A stretch of DNA of 64,000 nt from Fibrobacteraceae bacterium (lineage in GTDB: Bacteria > Fibrobacterota > Fibrobacteria > Fibrobacterales > Fibrobacteraceae): contig JAGBSH010000005.1 in assembly GCA_017631885.1 (NCBI GenBank), positions 121,670-185,669 of the forward strand. The letters are read 5' to 3'. Each line of letters opens with the position of its first letter. The first letter of the stretch is position 1. The translations under genes and the position numbers were made by a program. This document shows, piece after piece, positions 43,931 to 52,698 of the stretch. Below the pieces are notes generated by a model. It was not told where the DNA came from and did no database searches. It worked only from the letters and a program-made list of their open reading frames with translations.

Positions 43931-43963
43931 AAAAAAAGAGCCGATAAGTATCGACTCTTTTTT
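43931..43963 (-). terminator. Terminator of tRNA-Pro(TGG)
   Basis: On the minus strand AAAGAGTCGAT pairs with ATCGGCTCTTT (one G/T pair) around an ACTT loop and is followed by a run of T. It directly follows the tRNA 3' end and insulates it from the leu promoter downstream. Confidence 0.85.
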
Positions 43964-43964
43964 A

Positions 43965-44038
43965 TCGGGATAGCCAGATTCGAACTGACGACATTCTGCT
44001 CCCAAAGCAGACGCTCTACCAGACTGAGCTACATCCCG
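43965..44038 (-). tRNA. tRNA-Pro (anticodon TGG)
   Basis: The 74-nt cloverleaf has acceptor stem CGGGATG / TATCCCG, D-arm GCTC...GAGC, anticodon arm TCTGC-TTTGGGA-GCAGA giving anticodon TGG, and T-arm GTCAG-TTCGAAT-CTGGC. The CCA end is not encoded (discriminator A is followed by TAAAA). It reads CCA and, by wobble, other Pro codons. The second of two proline tRNAs in tandem on this strand. Confidence 0.93.
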
Positions 44039-44166
44039 AGCGAAACCAAATATAATAAAAAATTCCTTTTGAGAGAGTTTCTAAGCATTTTTTTTGTTTT
44101 TTTTTGATTTTTTCTTTTAAAATTTTAAAATTCTTGCTTTTTTGACATTTTTTTAGGTTTGTCGAC

Positions 44167-44190
44167 GATTCAAAAGCTTGCTTTTGAATC
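44167..44190. repeat. 24-bp perfect inverted repeat between the two tRNA-Pro genes
   Basis: GATTCAAAAGC and GCTTTTGAATC flank a TT centre. It lies just downstream of the tRNA-Pro(GGG) terminator on the minus strand. GATTCAAA recurs near 44318. No T-run follows; it may be a processing site or a second stop. Confidence 0.45.
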
Positions 44191-44200
44191 ACCTTTCCAT

Positions 44201-44233
44201 AAAAAAAAAGGCCTCTTTTGCAGAGAGCCTTAA
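44201..44233 (-). terminator. Terminator of tRNA-Pro(GGG)
   Basis: On the minus strand AAGGCTCTCT pairs with AGAGGCCTT (one bulge) and is followed by nine T. It begins four bases after the tRNA end. Confidence 0.85.
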
Positions 44234-44237
44234 GAAG

Positions 44238-44311
44238 TCGGGATGAATGGATTCGAACCATCGACCACTTGAACCCCATTCAAGTACTCTACCAGACTGA
44301 GCTACATCCCG
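44238..44311 (-). tRNA. tRNA-Pro (anticodon GGG)
   Basis: The 74-nt cloverleaf has acceptor CGGGATG / CATCCCG, a D-arm identical to that of its neighbour, anticodon arm CTTGA-ATGGGGT-TCAAG giving anticodon GGG, and a TTCGAAT T-loop. CCA is not encoded. It reads CCC/CCU. Its acceptor and D-arm match the TGG isoacceptor downstream, so the pair probably arose by duplication. It follows the DUF1573-like gene by 48 bases. Confidence 0.93.
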
Positions 44312-44359
44312 ATGAGGTGATTCAAATTTAGCACTTTTTTTGCGTTTGGCAAGCGAGAG

Positions 44360-45073
44360 TTATTTCCAATAACCGATTACTAGAATTTCTGGGTGGGCGT
44401 TTGTATTGGTTGCACTTTCAAATCCAACGATTCGCCTTAAACTTTTTTGACCGGCAAGTGTGTTTGCTTTTGAAATGCCTTTGGTGGAAAGTGTTACTTT
44501 TATGCCAGGCGTTTTTCCGCCTTCACGGATGTCGTCTAGCTTTTCTGTGTTAAGCATAACTGGCGTGAAGCTAGCTTTGAAATCTTTGCTTGCGTCTTTT
44601 GACAACTTTAAAGAGGGTTTGGAAGAATCCGGTTTCCATACATAGAAAACCCATTCGCGTTTTTCTCCCGGAGAATAATAGCCTGCGTCTAAAAGTTGTT
44701 CGCTAAAAATAAATTCTGGCATGACTTCGCCTTCTAATGTGGCTGTGTAAGCGTCTCCGTTTGTGCTTACAAGAACAATGGTATGGGTGATAAAGCCTTC
44801 GGCATAAGCGGTAGATAAATTAAACTCTATTTTGAAGGATTCACCTGGCATAATTTTTTTAGGAAATTTAAAATCTGAACCGCCAACACCTTGAGTCATT
44901 GCGGTTTCTAAAAGAACGGTTGCGTCACCAGTGTTTTTACCATCTAATACAATGTGGCGCGTTTCGCCTTGTTTCATTTTCCCTATTTGATAAACTTCAT
45001 TAGAGAATACTAACTTGCCTTCAGCATAAACTGAAATAGCAAAAAAAGAGAGTAAGAATAAAAATCGTTTCAT
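44360..45073 (-). CDS. DUF1573-like exported protein
   Basis: The 237-residue protein has a signal peptide (FLFLLSFFAISVYA) and an immunoglobulin-like beta domain typical of DUF1573: FSNEVYQIGKMKQGETRHIV followed by a strand with NTGDATVLLE, and a closing STNGDAYTATLEGEV. A second similar half (about 125-237) begins FSEQLLDAGYYSPGEKREWV. Such proteins are periplasmic or surface ASPM/SPD-2-Hydin-like domains of unknown role. It is transcribed toward the two tRNA-Pro genes, divergent from rnpB. Confidence 0.75.
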   Translation of the reverse strand: MKRFLFLLSFFAISVYAEGKLVFSNEVYQIGKMKQGETRHIVLDGKNTGDATVLLETAMTQGVGGSDFKFPKKIMPGESFKIEFNLSTAYAEGFITHTIVLVSTNGDAYTATLEGEVMPEFIFSEQLLDAGYYSPGEKREWVFYVWKPDSSKPSLKLSKDASKDFKASFTPVMLNTEKLDDIREGGKTPGIKVTLSTKGISKANTLAGQKSLRRIVGFESATNTNAHPEILVIGYWK

Positions 45074-45192
45074 GCAAGAGAATATATAAATTTCTTGTGT
45101 TTATAAAATCAATGCTTTGTTGGTTTGCAATAATTTTATTCTTTTAAAATTTTCACGAACAACTTTTTCAAGAATTTTTCTAAATTCGTTTT

Positions 45193-45542
45193 GGGTAGCG
45201 GATGGCCGCCGGCAGCAATGCCAGAGGAAAGTCCGGGCACCATAGAGCAAGATGCTGGATAACGTCCAGGCGCAGTAATGCGACGGATAGCGCAACAGAA
45301 AACAAACCGCCTGCTGCAAAGTGGGTAAGGGTGAAACGGCGAGGTAAGAGCTCACCGCGCATTTGGTGACAAGTGTGGCACGGCAAGCCCCATCTGGTGC
45401 AAGACCAAGCAGGGATTCGCTTTTAGCGGGTATGGCTCGTACCTTTGAATTCCGGGTAGGTCGCTTGAGGTTATCGGTAACGGTAATCCTAGATAGATGG
45501 TCATCGTCTTATTAAGATACAGAACCCGGCTTATAACTACCC
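45193..45542 (+). ncRNA. rnpB: RNase P RNA, bacterial class A
   Basis: The catalytic RNA that matures tRNA 5' ends. Conserved landmarks are present in order: GAGGAAAGTCCGGGC (45224-45238), ACAGAAAACAAACCGCC, GGTAAGGGTGAAACGGCGAG, AGATAGATGGTCATC, and ACAGAACCCGGCTTAT near the 3' end. P1 pairs GGGTAG at the 5' end with CTACCC at 45537-45542. Length of about 350 nt fits the class. A terminator follows. Ends are placed from P1, good to a few bases. Confidence 0.95.
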
Positions 45543-45548
45543 TATCAT

Positions 45549-45580
45549 GAAGTCCTCCTTAACGGGAGGGCTTCGCTTTT
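45549..45580 (+). terminator. rnpB terminator
   Basis: GAAGTCCTCC pairs with GGAGGGCTTC (one G/T pair) over a short loop and is followed by CGCTTTT, directly after the RNase P RNA. Confidence 0.85.
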
Positions 45581-45791
45581 ATAAAACATATAATGGAACG
45601 CTTGCGTTAGAGTTGTTAGCCGTTTTCGCAAACGAAAAATTAAAAGTTCATTCGCTTATGGTAAAATCTTGATTCAATTAATTCCAGCATAGTTCTAAAA
45701 TTTCTATTTACTCATTCTTAAAAAGAACTCTCCTTCTTTATTCTAAAATTTCCTAAATTGTAGCCTGAAAAATCCTAGAAAAGGAGTGTTT

Positions 45792-46982
45792 ATGTCTAAA
45801 GTGTTAATTATTGGTGCTGGTGGTGTTGCTAATGTTGTGGCTAGAAAATGCGCACAAAATAGTGAAGTTTATTCTGAACTTTTAATCGCTAGCCGAACCC
45901 AATCAAAATGCGATAAAATTGCTAGTGCTATTCAGAACATTCCTGTTTCTACAGCTAAAGTAGATGCCGATAAATCAGAAGAAGTCGCTGCCCTTATTCG
46001 CGATTTTAAACCTGAACTTGTAATGAATATTGCTCTCCCTTATCAAGACCTTTCTATTATGGATGCTTGTTTAAAAGAAGGCGTGCATTACTTAGACACA
46101 GCAAATTACGAACCTAAAGATGAAGCTCATTTTGAATATAGTTGGCAATGGGCTTACCACGAACGCTTTAAAGAAGCTGGTATTATGGCGCTTCTTGGTT
46201 CTGGTTTTGATCCAGGTATGACAAACGTTTATACGGCTTATGCTAAAAAGCATCACTTTGACCGTATGGATACTTTGGATATTTTAGATTGTAATGCAGG
46301 GAATCACGGAAAAGCGTTTGCCACTAATTTCAACCCAGAAATAAACATCCGCGAGATTACCCAGCCTGGGCGTTTCTATAAAGATGGTTCTTTCCATACT
46401 ATCCCAGCAATGTCAAAACACCAAGCGGTAAATTACCCTGAAATTGGTGACCGCGAAAGTTATGTTCTTTTCCACGAAGAATTAGAATCTTTGGTAAAGC
46501 ATTTCCCAGAACTTAAACAAGCTCGTTTTTGGATGACTTTTGGGCAACAATACCTAACTTATTTAGATGTTTTGCAAAACGTTGGAATGACTCGAATCGA
46601 CCCTGTAAAATTCCAAGGAGTTGAAATTGTTCCACTAGAATTTTTAAAAGCAGTTCTCCCAGAACCTGGAACTCTTGGCGAAAATTACAGCGGAAAAACT
46701 TGCATTGGTTGCCAAATTGTTGGTGAAAAAGATGGCAAGCCAAAAACTTACTTTGTCTATAATGTTTGCGACCACGCCGAATGTTACAAAGAAGTAGAAG
46801 CTCAAGCCATTAGCTATACGACAGGCGTTCCTGCAATGCTTGGTGGCGCTATGATTCTAAAAGGTATCTGGAAAGGCGAAGGCGTTTTCAATATGGAACA
46901 ATTTGACCCAGATCCATTTATGGCAGAAATCGGAAAATGGGGACTTCCTTGGAAAGAAATCACTGGCGTAAAGTTGGTGTAA
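45792..46982 (+). CDS. Carboxynorspermidine dehydrogenase-like (saccharopine dehydrogenase family)
   Basis: The 396-residue protein is of the saccharopine-dehydrogenase fold: an N-terminal NAD(P) Rossmann domain with VLIIGAGGVANVVARKCAQN, then LDTANYEPKDE, LGSGFDPGMTNVYTAYAKKH near residue 140 and DCNAGNHGKAFATNFNPEIN. These features match carboxynorspermidine/carboxyspermidine dehydrogenases, which condense aspartate semialdehyde with a diamine to make triamine precursors. AAGGAG five bases before 45792 sets the start. No decarboxylase gene (nspC) is adjacent. With potABCD it points to active polyamine metabolism. It ends three bases from the convergent neighbour. Confidence 0.83.
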   Translation: MSKVLIIGAGGVANVVARKCAQNSEVYSELLIASRTQSKCDKIASAIQNIPVSTAKVDADKSEEVAALIRDFKPELVMNIALPYQDLSIMDACLKEGVHYLDTANYEPKDEAHFEYSWQWAYHERFKEAGIMALLGSGFDPGMTNVYTAYAKKHHFDRMDTLDILDCNAGNHGKAFATNFNPEINIREITQPGRFYKDGSFHTIPAMSKHQAVNYPEIGDRESYVLFHEELESLVKHFPELKQARFWMTFGQQYLTYLDVLQNVGMTRIDPVKFQGVEIVPLEFLKAVLPEPGTLGENYSGKTCIGCQIVGEKDGKPKTYFVYNVCDHAECYKEVEAQAISYTTGVPAMLGGAMILKGIWKGEGVFNMEQFDPDPFMAEIGKWGLPWKEITGVKLV

Positions 46983-46985
46983 AAA

Positions 46986-47678
46986 TTATCGCTTTACTAA
47001 ACGCATTGTTCCTAAACGATTCCATTCGGGATCGTTTTTTGTAAATAATGGAGAATTTTCTTTACAAAGTTCAAAAGTCTCTTTTTCTTCTGTTTCAACC
47101 TTGGTTCCTGATTCTGCTACAACGCGTTCTAAATACAAATATTCAGCAACTGTTAAAAGTAAATCCTGTAATTTTTCAGAATCGCCATTGCTATTTGAAA
47201 TACATAAATCTGGCAAAGAAAATGACTCTAACCCCAAAGTGTATAAAACGTTTTTTGTTTCAATAAAATTCAACCAAAAATCAAGTGGGGCATTTTCAAT
47301 TTCCATTTCTGAAAAAGCTTTTGCACTCCAAGCGGCTCCAGAATGTTCTGCATAAACACCTAAAGCACCAGCAGCTATCACTTTTGAAATCAAAGCGTTT
47401 ATTTCTCGCAAAGAATCAGGGCCGTTCAAAGAGCCTTTTAGAAAAAACAAAGACTGGTGAGCATCTAATGCGACCTTTTCTGATTCGTCTAATGGACGGT
47501 GAGCCATAAAAAGTTCTGAAAGAGAAGGGACTGCAGGTTTAACAAACACTTCTAACGCAACAGAACAACCTGGAACAATAATAGTTCCAGAAGTATTTCT
47601 GATTTGTAATTTTTCAAGAAATACAGAAACATTTTCTAATGATTCTGCCAAAGGAAACGCAAAAATAAATTCTTTCAT
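46986..47678 (-). CDS. DUF4261-like protein
   Basis: The 230-residue soluble protein has phrases typical of DUF4261: VIAAGALGVYAEHSGAAWSA near residue 92 and NVLYTLGLESFSLPDL near residue 148. No signal peptide, no catalytic motif that I can name. It overlaps the upstream glycosyltransferase by four bases (ATGA) and is the last gene of the minus-strand run that starts at tgt. Function unknown. Confidence 0.6.
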   Translation of the reverse strand: MKEFIFAFPLAESLENVSVFLEKLQIRNTSGTIIVPGCSVALEVFVKPAVPSLSELFMAHRPLDESEKVALDAHQSLFFLKGSLNGPDSLREINALISKVIAAGALGVYAEHSGAAWSAKAFSEMEIENAPLDFWLNFIETKNVLYTLGLESFSLPDLCISNSNGDSEKLQDLLLTVAEYLYLERVVAESGTKVETEEKETFELCKENSPLFTKNDPEWNRLGTMRLVKR

Positions 47679-48763
47679 TTGTATTGCTCCATAAATTCAA
47701 AAACTGCTTTTTTCAAAAGTGAGGAATCTGCAAATGGTAAACGATAAACGCTTCCAGCAAAAGCTTGTTCTAAAGATTCAGCAGAAAGTTTACTTTCTTT
47801 CATAACACGAGCGTAACGGAATTTTGAAATAATTTTACTCAAATAAATCTGCTCTGTCTGCCCTGGTGTTGGTACAAATAGGCAATTAGCTCCAAGGACT
47901 GCTTGATCCATAATAGTACTATAGCCCGGCCTTGAAACAAAATATTTTGCCGATAAAACAAGTTCTCTAAATTTTTCTTTTGAAAGGTGTGGGTATAAAA
48001 CGACATTTCCCTTTTCAACGATTTCTTTTATTTCTGGTTTTCCGAGTAATAGAGCATGTTTTCCTGGAATTTTTTGAAAAGCTTCTAACAAGAGATTTTC
48101 AAGATGTGTCCGCATTGGTTCTACACCAGAAACCATGCCCAAAAAACAAAATTGATTTTCAATATTTGCTTTTGGTTTTTCTGTTTTTGAAATGTCAAGA
48201 AAACGAGAAAGCGGACCAATATAGCGACAAGGTTTATTAATTTTTTCATGTGAAAGACGACCTGCAAACCCTGGAAAATCTGGCAAATCTGGGACCCAGA
48301 TTTCAGAAAATTTTGACATTTTTTCAGTATGAAACCGAACACCAAAACCTTCTAAAAAACGAGAAGCAAATGGAAAGGCAATACGCAACTGGTGTGTCAT
48401 ATAAACTGAAGGAACTTTTGTAGAATAAGCACCAAAACGATTGTCAGAAAAAACAACATCTATTTTTTTTGATTCTACAATAGACTCAACAATTTTATGT
48501 TCTTCTTTTACAATTTTTTGTAAGCGTGGTAATTGCGAAAGTAACCACGCAGGCATCTGATAACCATGTGTTGGGTATTCAATCCCATAGGAAGGCAATT
48601 CAACTTGTTCTAGTTGTGGAAATGCTTCGGCAAAAAAAGATTTCAAATTAGCACAAGAGCCAATAATGACTTCTGCTTTGGCTTCTAAAAATGCTTCAAT
48701 CACTGGGACACAACGCGTTGCATGCCCTAGTCCCCAATCAAGAGGCGCTACTAAAATTTTCAT
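47675..48763 (-). CDS. MurG-like (GT28-type) glycosyltransferase
   Basis: The 362-residue GT-B protein begins MKILVAPLDWGLGHATRCVP, the glycine-rich N-terminal loop of MurG/UDP-glycosyltransferase-like enzymes, and has the donor-side phrase YFVSRPGYSTIMDQAVLGAN and then VPTPGQTEQ. No transmembrane segment; probably membrane-associated. It overlaps both neighbours by four bases, so it should be produced with the large membrane glycosyltransferase upstream, perhaps for the same surface glycan. Confidence 0.8.
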   Translation of the reverse strand: MKILVAPLDWGLGHATRCVPVIEAFLEAKAEVIIGSCANLKSFFAEAFPQLEQVELPSYGIEYPTHGYQMPAWLLSQLPRLQKIVKEEHKIVESIVESKKIDVVFSDNRFGAYSTKVPSVYMTHQLRIAFPFASRFLEGFGVRFHTEKMSKFSEIWVPDLPDFPGFAGRLSHEKINKPCRYIGPLSRFLDISKTEKPKANIENQFCFLGMVSGVEPMRTHLENLLLEAFQKIPGKHALLLGKPEIKEIVEKGNVVLYPHLSKEKFRELVLSAKYFVSRPGYSTIMDQAVLGANCLFVPTPGQTEQIYLSKIISKFRYARVMKESKLSAESLEQAFAGSVYRLPFADSSLLKKAVFEFMEQYK

Positions 48764-51330
48764 GGAGAAGGCTCCGTTTGGGTTTTAACCCAAATATTTA
48801 CCCAATCCGTATGGTCACAATTTTTATTTTCACCTGCAAGCGTTACCAATTCCAATTTTTCACTTGCCGGGATTTCTATCTGAACAGAAATTCTATCTTC
48901 TGTGTAAAGCCTTGGCGATTTATAAATACGTTTTCCATCTGCAAAAATTTCATAAAAAGCCCCATCACCACAAACACTTTCATCATCAAGGCCAATTTCT
49001 CCAAAGAAATGTAAAGGTTTTCCTTTAAATTTTTCAGGAATAGCTAAAAGTATTTTTGAAGAGGCGTGTGTTCCTAATCCATATCTAAAAGTTTCTTTTT
49101 TAATAGTCAAAGCATTATTTTCAACACTTTTATTGCGTTCTGGGTCTCCCCATTCTTGAAAAACATTTAACATATCCCAAGTAGAAACTAACGAGACATC
49201 ATTTGCTTCAACAAAATAATCGTATTTCAAATTTAAAGTATCACCATCAGGTAAAAAACATTCCAACCGTCCACGATTAAGCCCTGGCTTAAACCAAGCC
49301 GAATCCAAGAGAATTGTATCTGATTGAGAACTAGCAAAAATAAATTCTTCGCGTAAATGTTCGTTCCAATAAAATTTTCCGGGTAAACTTTCAGGGAAAG
49401 CTTTATTTAAAACTAAATACTTACCCTCATTGGGTAAAAGTGAAATTTTTTGTCGATAAAGCGATACCCCTCTTTTTGAAAGGATTTTAAAAACAGTTAA
49501 CGGATAACCAAATTTTCGCTTTTCTTGCAAAACAATTTCTGTTTTATAATTTTCAAGAATCGTTGCAATCTGATCTGTTGTTTTAAAACCGACTACACGA
49601 GATTTTCTGTTTACTGTTCCACGCCCATCTTGCCCTTGCACCAAATAAATGTTTCCATTTGTTTTTAACATCCATTTGGAAAATTCTGCATCACTCCAAT
49701 TTAAGAAAGTACGTTCACTAATACCAGAATATCTAGAAGCTAACATTTGCCATGGTCTTGCATAAACAAACAGCGAATTTTCTGGATACGATTCTAACTT
49801 TTTATCTAAAAAATGTTCTTCTCCTAAAAGTTTATTTTTATGATAAAGCATATTCGCTCTAAAACTTGGCGCATGGTAAAGCATTAACCCAACAGAAAGA
49901 ACACCGGCAATGGCAAAGACTAATTTAGAAACTGATTTTATTTTTTTCTTGCTTATGCAATTTAAGAAATCTTCTAACCCAAGCGCCATTAAAAAAGCAA
50001 ACAAAGGCAAAGCCACTAAAACATAACGCTGGTTAATATCTATTTCAAACGTTCCAGAAACATTGAATAAAATGACAAATATTTGCAAACTAAATAAACT
50101 AACTAACACAAAACCACGAATAAAACGAGCTTGTAAAATCAATCTTATAAGTAGCCAAACAAAAGCAAAAAGAAGAATTATTGTGAATGTGGTATAAAAA
50201 GGATTTTCTAAAATGCCTCCAAATGAAGAATCTTTTCCAAAATTCAACATTGTTACAATATTTGATTTTATGTTAAACCACAAGTTTTCAAATGAATGAG
50301 CCGCATGTTCCCCGCCTTGGAAATCATAGCCACGATAAGCCGCCATTGTATTAATAGAAGGCCAGCAAACGGCAATTACCGCCAAAACAAAAAGTGGCAA
50401 ACGATAAATTTTTCCTAAAAAATAGCGATAATAATAAAGCGCAAACGGAATAAAAGCAAATACAGTTTCTTGCCTAGTTTGTGCAAAAAAACCAAGCAAC
50501 GGAACAGTTAGTAAAAAATGTTTCCACGATACTTTTTCTCTTGGTACAAGTGCATACCAAGCCATAAGCATAGCTAATAAAAATATGTAAAGAACTTCTG
50601 TTGAAGCAGAACGCGCTTGCAATAATAAAATTGGCATTCCGCCTAAAAAAACAGTTGCTGCTAAAGCAAAATATTCTCGTTTAAACCAAAGAACTAACGC
50701 TAAGAAAAAAGCATAAAGACTAAGCACATAAAAAGGATAATTCACCCAAAGAGCAGCATCTCGCCCAGGTTCTAAAATTCTATACGCAATAGAATGTACA
50801 AAACCTAAAGCTTTCCCTTTGAAATTATTAACTTCGGTAAAACATTCAAGGTTCCCATTTTCCCAAACGCCTTCATTACAAACGCCTCCGCTATTGCTGA
50901 AATACATTTGTAATGCCATAGATTCCCAACTTGTTTCATCACTTAAAACTCGGTGAGAATTTTCAATATTTGAAAACATGAAAACAGAAAAAATCAAAAC
51001 AAAAACAGTCAAGATTCCAAAAGACCGACTAGAAGGTAAACGTCCATTTAAAAGTGACGGAATTGTTTTTGCATTAACAACAAAGCCAACAATCAAAAAA
51101 ACAAATGTTACAAGAATGGAGTAAAAACCAAATTCAATATCCCATTTACGAGCATAACTAACAGAAGTATTATTAAAAATCAAAAACGAAACAATGAGAA
51201 CTAATAAAGTTAAAGCAAATGCTATCGCATGATTTTTTCCTAATTGTAACGAAGAAAACCACTTTTTAAAAACAGACTTTTTATGAGTCCATTCACTAAA
51301 TATTTTATTTGCTTTTTCAGTTGTTTGCAT
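48760..51330 (-). CDS. Polytopic membrane glycosyltransferase-like protein with C-terminal NPCBM domain
   Basis: The 856-residue protein has about 11-13 transmembrane helices in its first 500 residues, with a loop after TM2-3 containing SHRVLSDETSWESMALQMYF, the position of the acidic residues in GT39/GT83-type (PMT/ArnT) enzymes that use polyprenyl-linked sugars. A soluble region follows, then an NPCBM-type domain (about 725-850) with YGLGTHASSKILLAIP and FFGEIGLDDES. Fusion of a membrane transferase to this sugar-binding domain suggests glycan modification on the outer side of the inner membrane. Overlaps the GT28-like gene by four bases. Confidence 0.72.
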   Translation of the reverse strand: MQTTEKANKIFSEWTHKKSVFKKWFSSLQLGKNHAIAFALTLLVLIVSFLIFNNTSVSYARKWDIEFGFYSILVTFVFLIVGFVVNAKTIPSLLNGRLPSSRSFGILTVFVLIFSVFMFSNIENSHRVLSDETSWESMALQMYFSNSGGVCNEGVWENGNLECFTEVNNFKGKALGFVHSIAYRILEPGRDAALWVNYPFYVLSLYAFFLALVLWFKREYFALAATVFLGGMPILLLQARSASTEVLYIFLLAMLMAWYALVPREKVSWKHFLLTVPLLGFFAQTRQETVFAFIPFALYYYRYFLGKIYRLPLFVLAVIAVCWPSINTMAAYRGYDFQGGEHAAHSFENLWFNIKSNIVTMLNFGKDSSFGGILENPFYTTFTIILLFAFVWLLIRLILQARFIRGFVLVSLFSLQIFVILFNVSGTFEIDINQRYVLVALPLFAFLMALGLEDFLNCISKKKIKSVSKLVFAIAGVLSVGLMLYHAPSFRANMLYHKNKLLGEEHFLDKKLESYPENSLFVYARPWQMLASRYSGISERTFLNWSDAEFSKWMLKTNGNIYLVQGQDGRGTVNRKSRVVGFKTTDQIATILENYKTEIVLQEKRKFGYPLTVFKILSKRGVSLYRQKISLLPNEGKYLVLNKAFPESLPGKFYWNEHLREEFIFASSQSDTILLDSAWFKPGLNRGRLECFLPDGDTLNLKYDYFVEANDVSLVSTWDMLNVFQEWGDPERNKSVENNALTIKKETFRYGLGTHASSKILLAIPEKFKGKPLHFFGEIGLDDESVCGDGAFYEIFADGKRIYKSPRLYTEDRISVQIEIPASEKLELVTLAGENKNCDHTDWVNIWVKTQTEPSP

Positions 51331-51348
51331 ACTCGTAATACACTTAGA

Positions 51349-52698
51349 TTAAGTTATAGCATAAGGGAATTGTTCTCTTTCTTGTAACCATTTCGTTACA
51401 GCTAAAATAGCTTCGTTTCCTAAAATTTCCTTTTTATTTTTCTTTTTCATTTCTTGCTTATGCGGCAAAAGTCCAAAATTAAAATTCATTGGCTGGAAAT
51501 TTTCATTTGGGAAAACTAATTGTCTTAAAAGAGAAGCTATGCAAGATTCTTCTGGCAAAGGCTTAGGCTTTCCATGAATTAATGTAGAAGCTAAATTCCA
51601 AGCCGCATACCAACCTGTTGCTATTGCTTCTGTATAACCTTCAGCGCCTGTAATTTGACCTGCAAACCATGTTGGCGGGATTCCATTTGCACAAGGTAAT
51701 TCCGGGCGCAAACGAAGCGTTTCGTCAAGAAGCTTTGGTGATTCTATAAATGTATTTCTATGCATGCAACCAAGTCTTGCAAAACGGGCATTTTTTAAAG
51801 CAGGGACCATTGAAAAAATTTCTTTCTGAGTTCCCCACTTTAAACGCGTTTGAAAGCCAACCATATTGAAAAGAGTTTTCTGTGCATTTTCTGCTCGCAA
51901 CTGAATAACAGCATGCCATTTTTTTCCAGTAGGATTTATTCCTAAACCTACTGGACGCATTGGTCCATAACGTAAAGTTTCTGTCCCTCGCCTTGCCATT
52001 TCTTCAATTGGCAAGCATCCTTCAAACAATTCATGTTTTTCAAATGGCCTAGGTTCTATAGATTCAGCTTCGCGCAATTTTTGCACAAACAAGTCATACG
52101 TTTCTTTATCTAATGGGCAATTGATAAAATCTTCTGTTTCTCCCTTTTCCCATCGATTTTTATAAAAAGCATGTTCAAAGTCAATACTTTCTGTTTCAAC
52201 AACTGGAGCAATAGCATCAAAGAAATGCAACCGTTCGCTCCCTAGGCGTTTAAAAATATCATCAGCAAGCGTATCACTTGCTAATGGGCCTGCGGCAACA
52301 ATTGTCGGGAACTCTCCTTCAAGTGTTTTGACTTCTTCTCTATGCAAAGTAATATTTGGGCAAGCAAGAATCAAACGTTCTACTTCTTCGCTGAACAAGT
52401 CTCGATTAACCGTTAAAGATTCTCCGGCCGGGACCGCAGTACGCTCTGCCGCTTTTAAAAGAAAGCTCCCAAGCATATTCAACTCATTCTTTAAAAGTCC
52501 ATGAGCCGAAGTCAAAGCAAGTCCTTTGAAGCTATTAGAACAAACTAACTGTGCTAGCGCCCCGCCCCTATGGGCGGGAGTAGGTTTTTCTGGTCGCATT
52601 TCATACAAGTCTACATCAAAACCAAATGAAGCTAATTGTAATGCAGCTTCAGAACCTGCAAGACCAGCACCTATAACCCTAACACGTTTCGTTTCCAT
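51349..52698 (-). CDS. trmFO: tRNA (uracil-5-)-methyltransferase TrmFO
   Basis: The flavoenzyme makes m5U54 in tRNA with methylenetetrahydrofolate. The 449-residue protein has the N-terminal FAD motif VRVIGAGLAGSEAALQLA, the GidA-like YEMRPEKPTPAHRGG, and the catalytic-cysteine region LVCSNSFKGLALTSAHGLLK. The C-terminal NFGLLP is also typical. The ATG at 52698 overlaps the preceding gene stop (TGATG); the in-frame TTG at 52701 is less likely. It is the m5U54 enzyme of this genome, while the TrmA-like protein at 14124 lacks a catalytic cysteine. Confidence 0.93.
   Translation of the reverse strand: METKRVRVIGAGLAGSEAALQLASFGFDVDLYEMRPEKPTPAHRGGALAQLVCSNSFKGLALTSAHGLLKNELNMLGSFLLKAAERTAVPAGESLTVNRDLFSEEVERLILACPNITLHREEVKTLEGEFPTIVAAGPLASDTLADDIFKRLGSERLHFFDAIAPVVETESIDFEHAFYKNRWEKGETEDFINCPLDKETYDLFVQKLREAESIEPRPFEKHELFEGCLPIEEMARRGTETLRYGPMRPVGLGINPTGKKWHAVIQLRAENAQKTLFNMVGFQTRLKWGTQKEIFSMVPALKNARFARLGCMHRNTFIESPKLLDETLRLRPELPCANGIPPTWFAGQITGAEGYTEAIATGWYAAWNLASTLIHGKPKPLPEESCIASLLRQLVFPNENFQPMNFNFGLLPHKQEMKKKNKKEILGNEAILAVTKWLQEREQFPYAIT

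Noticed and set aside
44016..44279. Minus-strand ORF of 87 residues
   Set aside because: It spans two tRNA-Pro genes and the A/T-rich gap between them, so it is not a protein gene.
45101..45386. Minus-strand ORFs of 84 and 68 residues
   Set aside because: Both lie antisense to RNase P RNA, which shows all class A landmarks.
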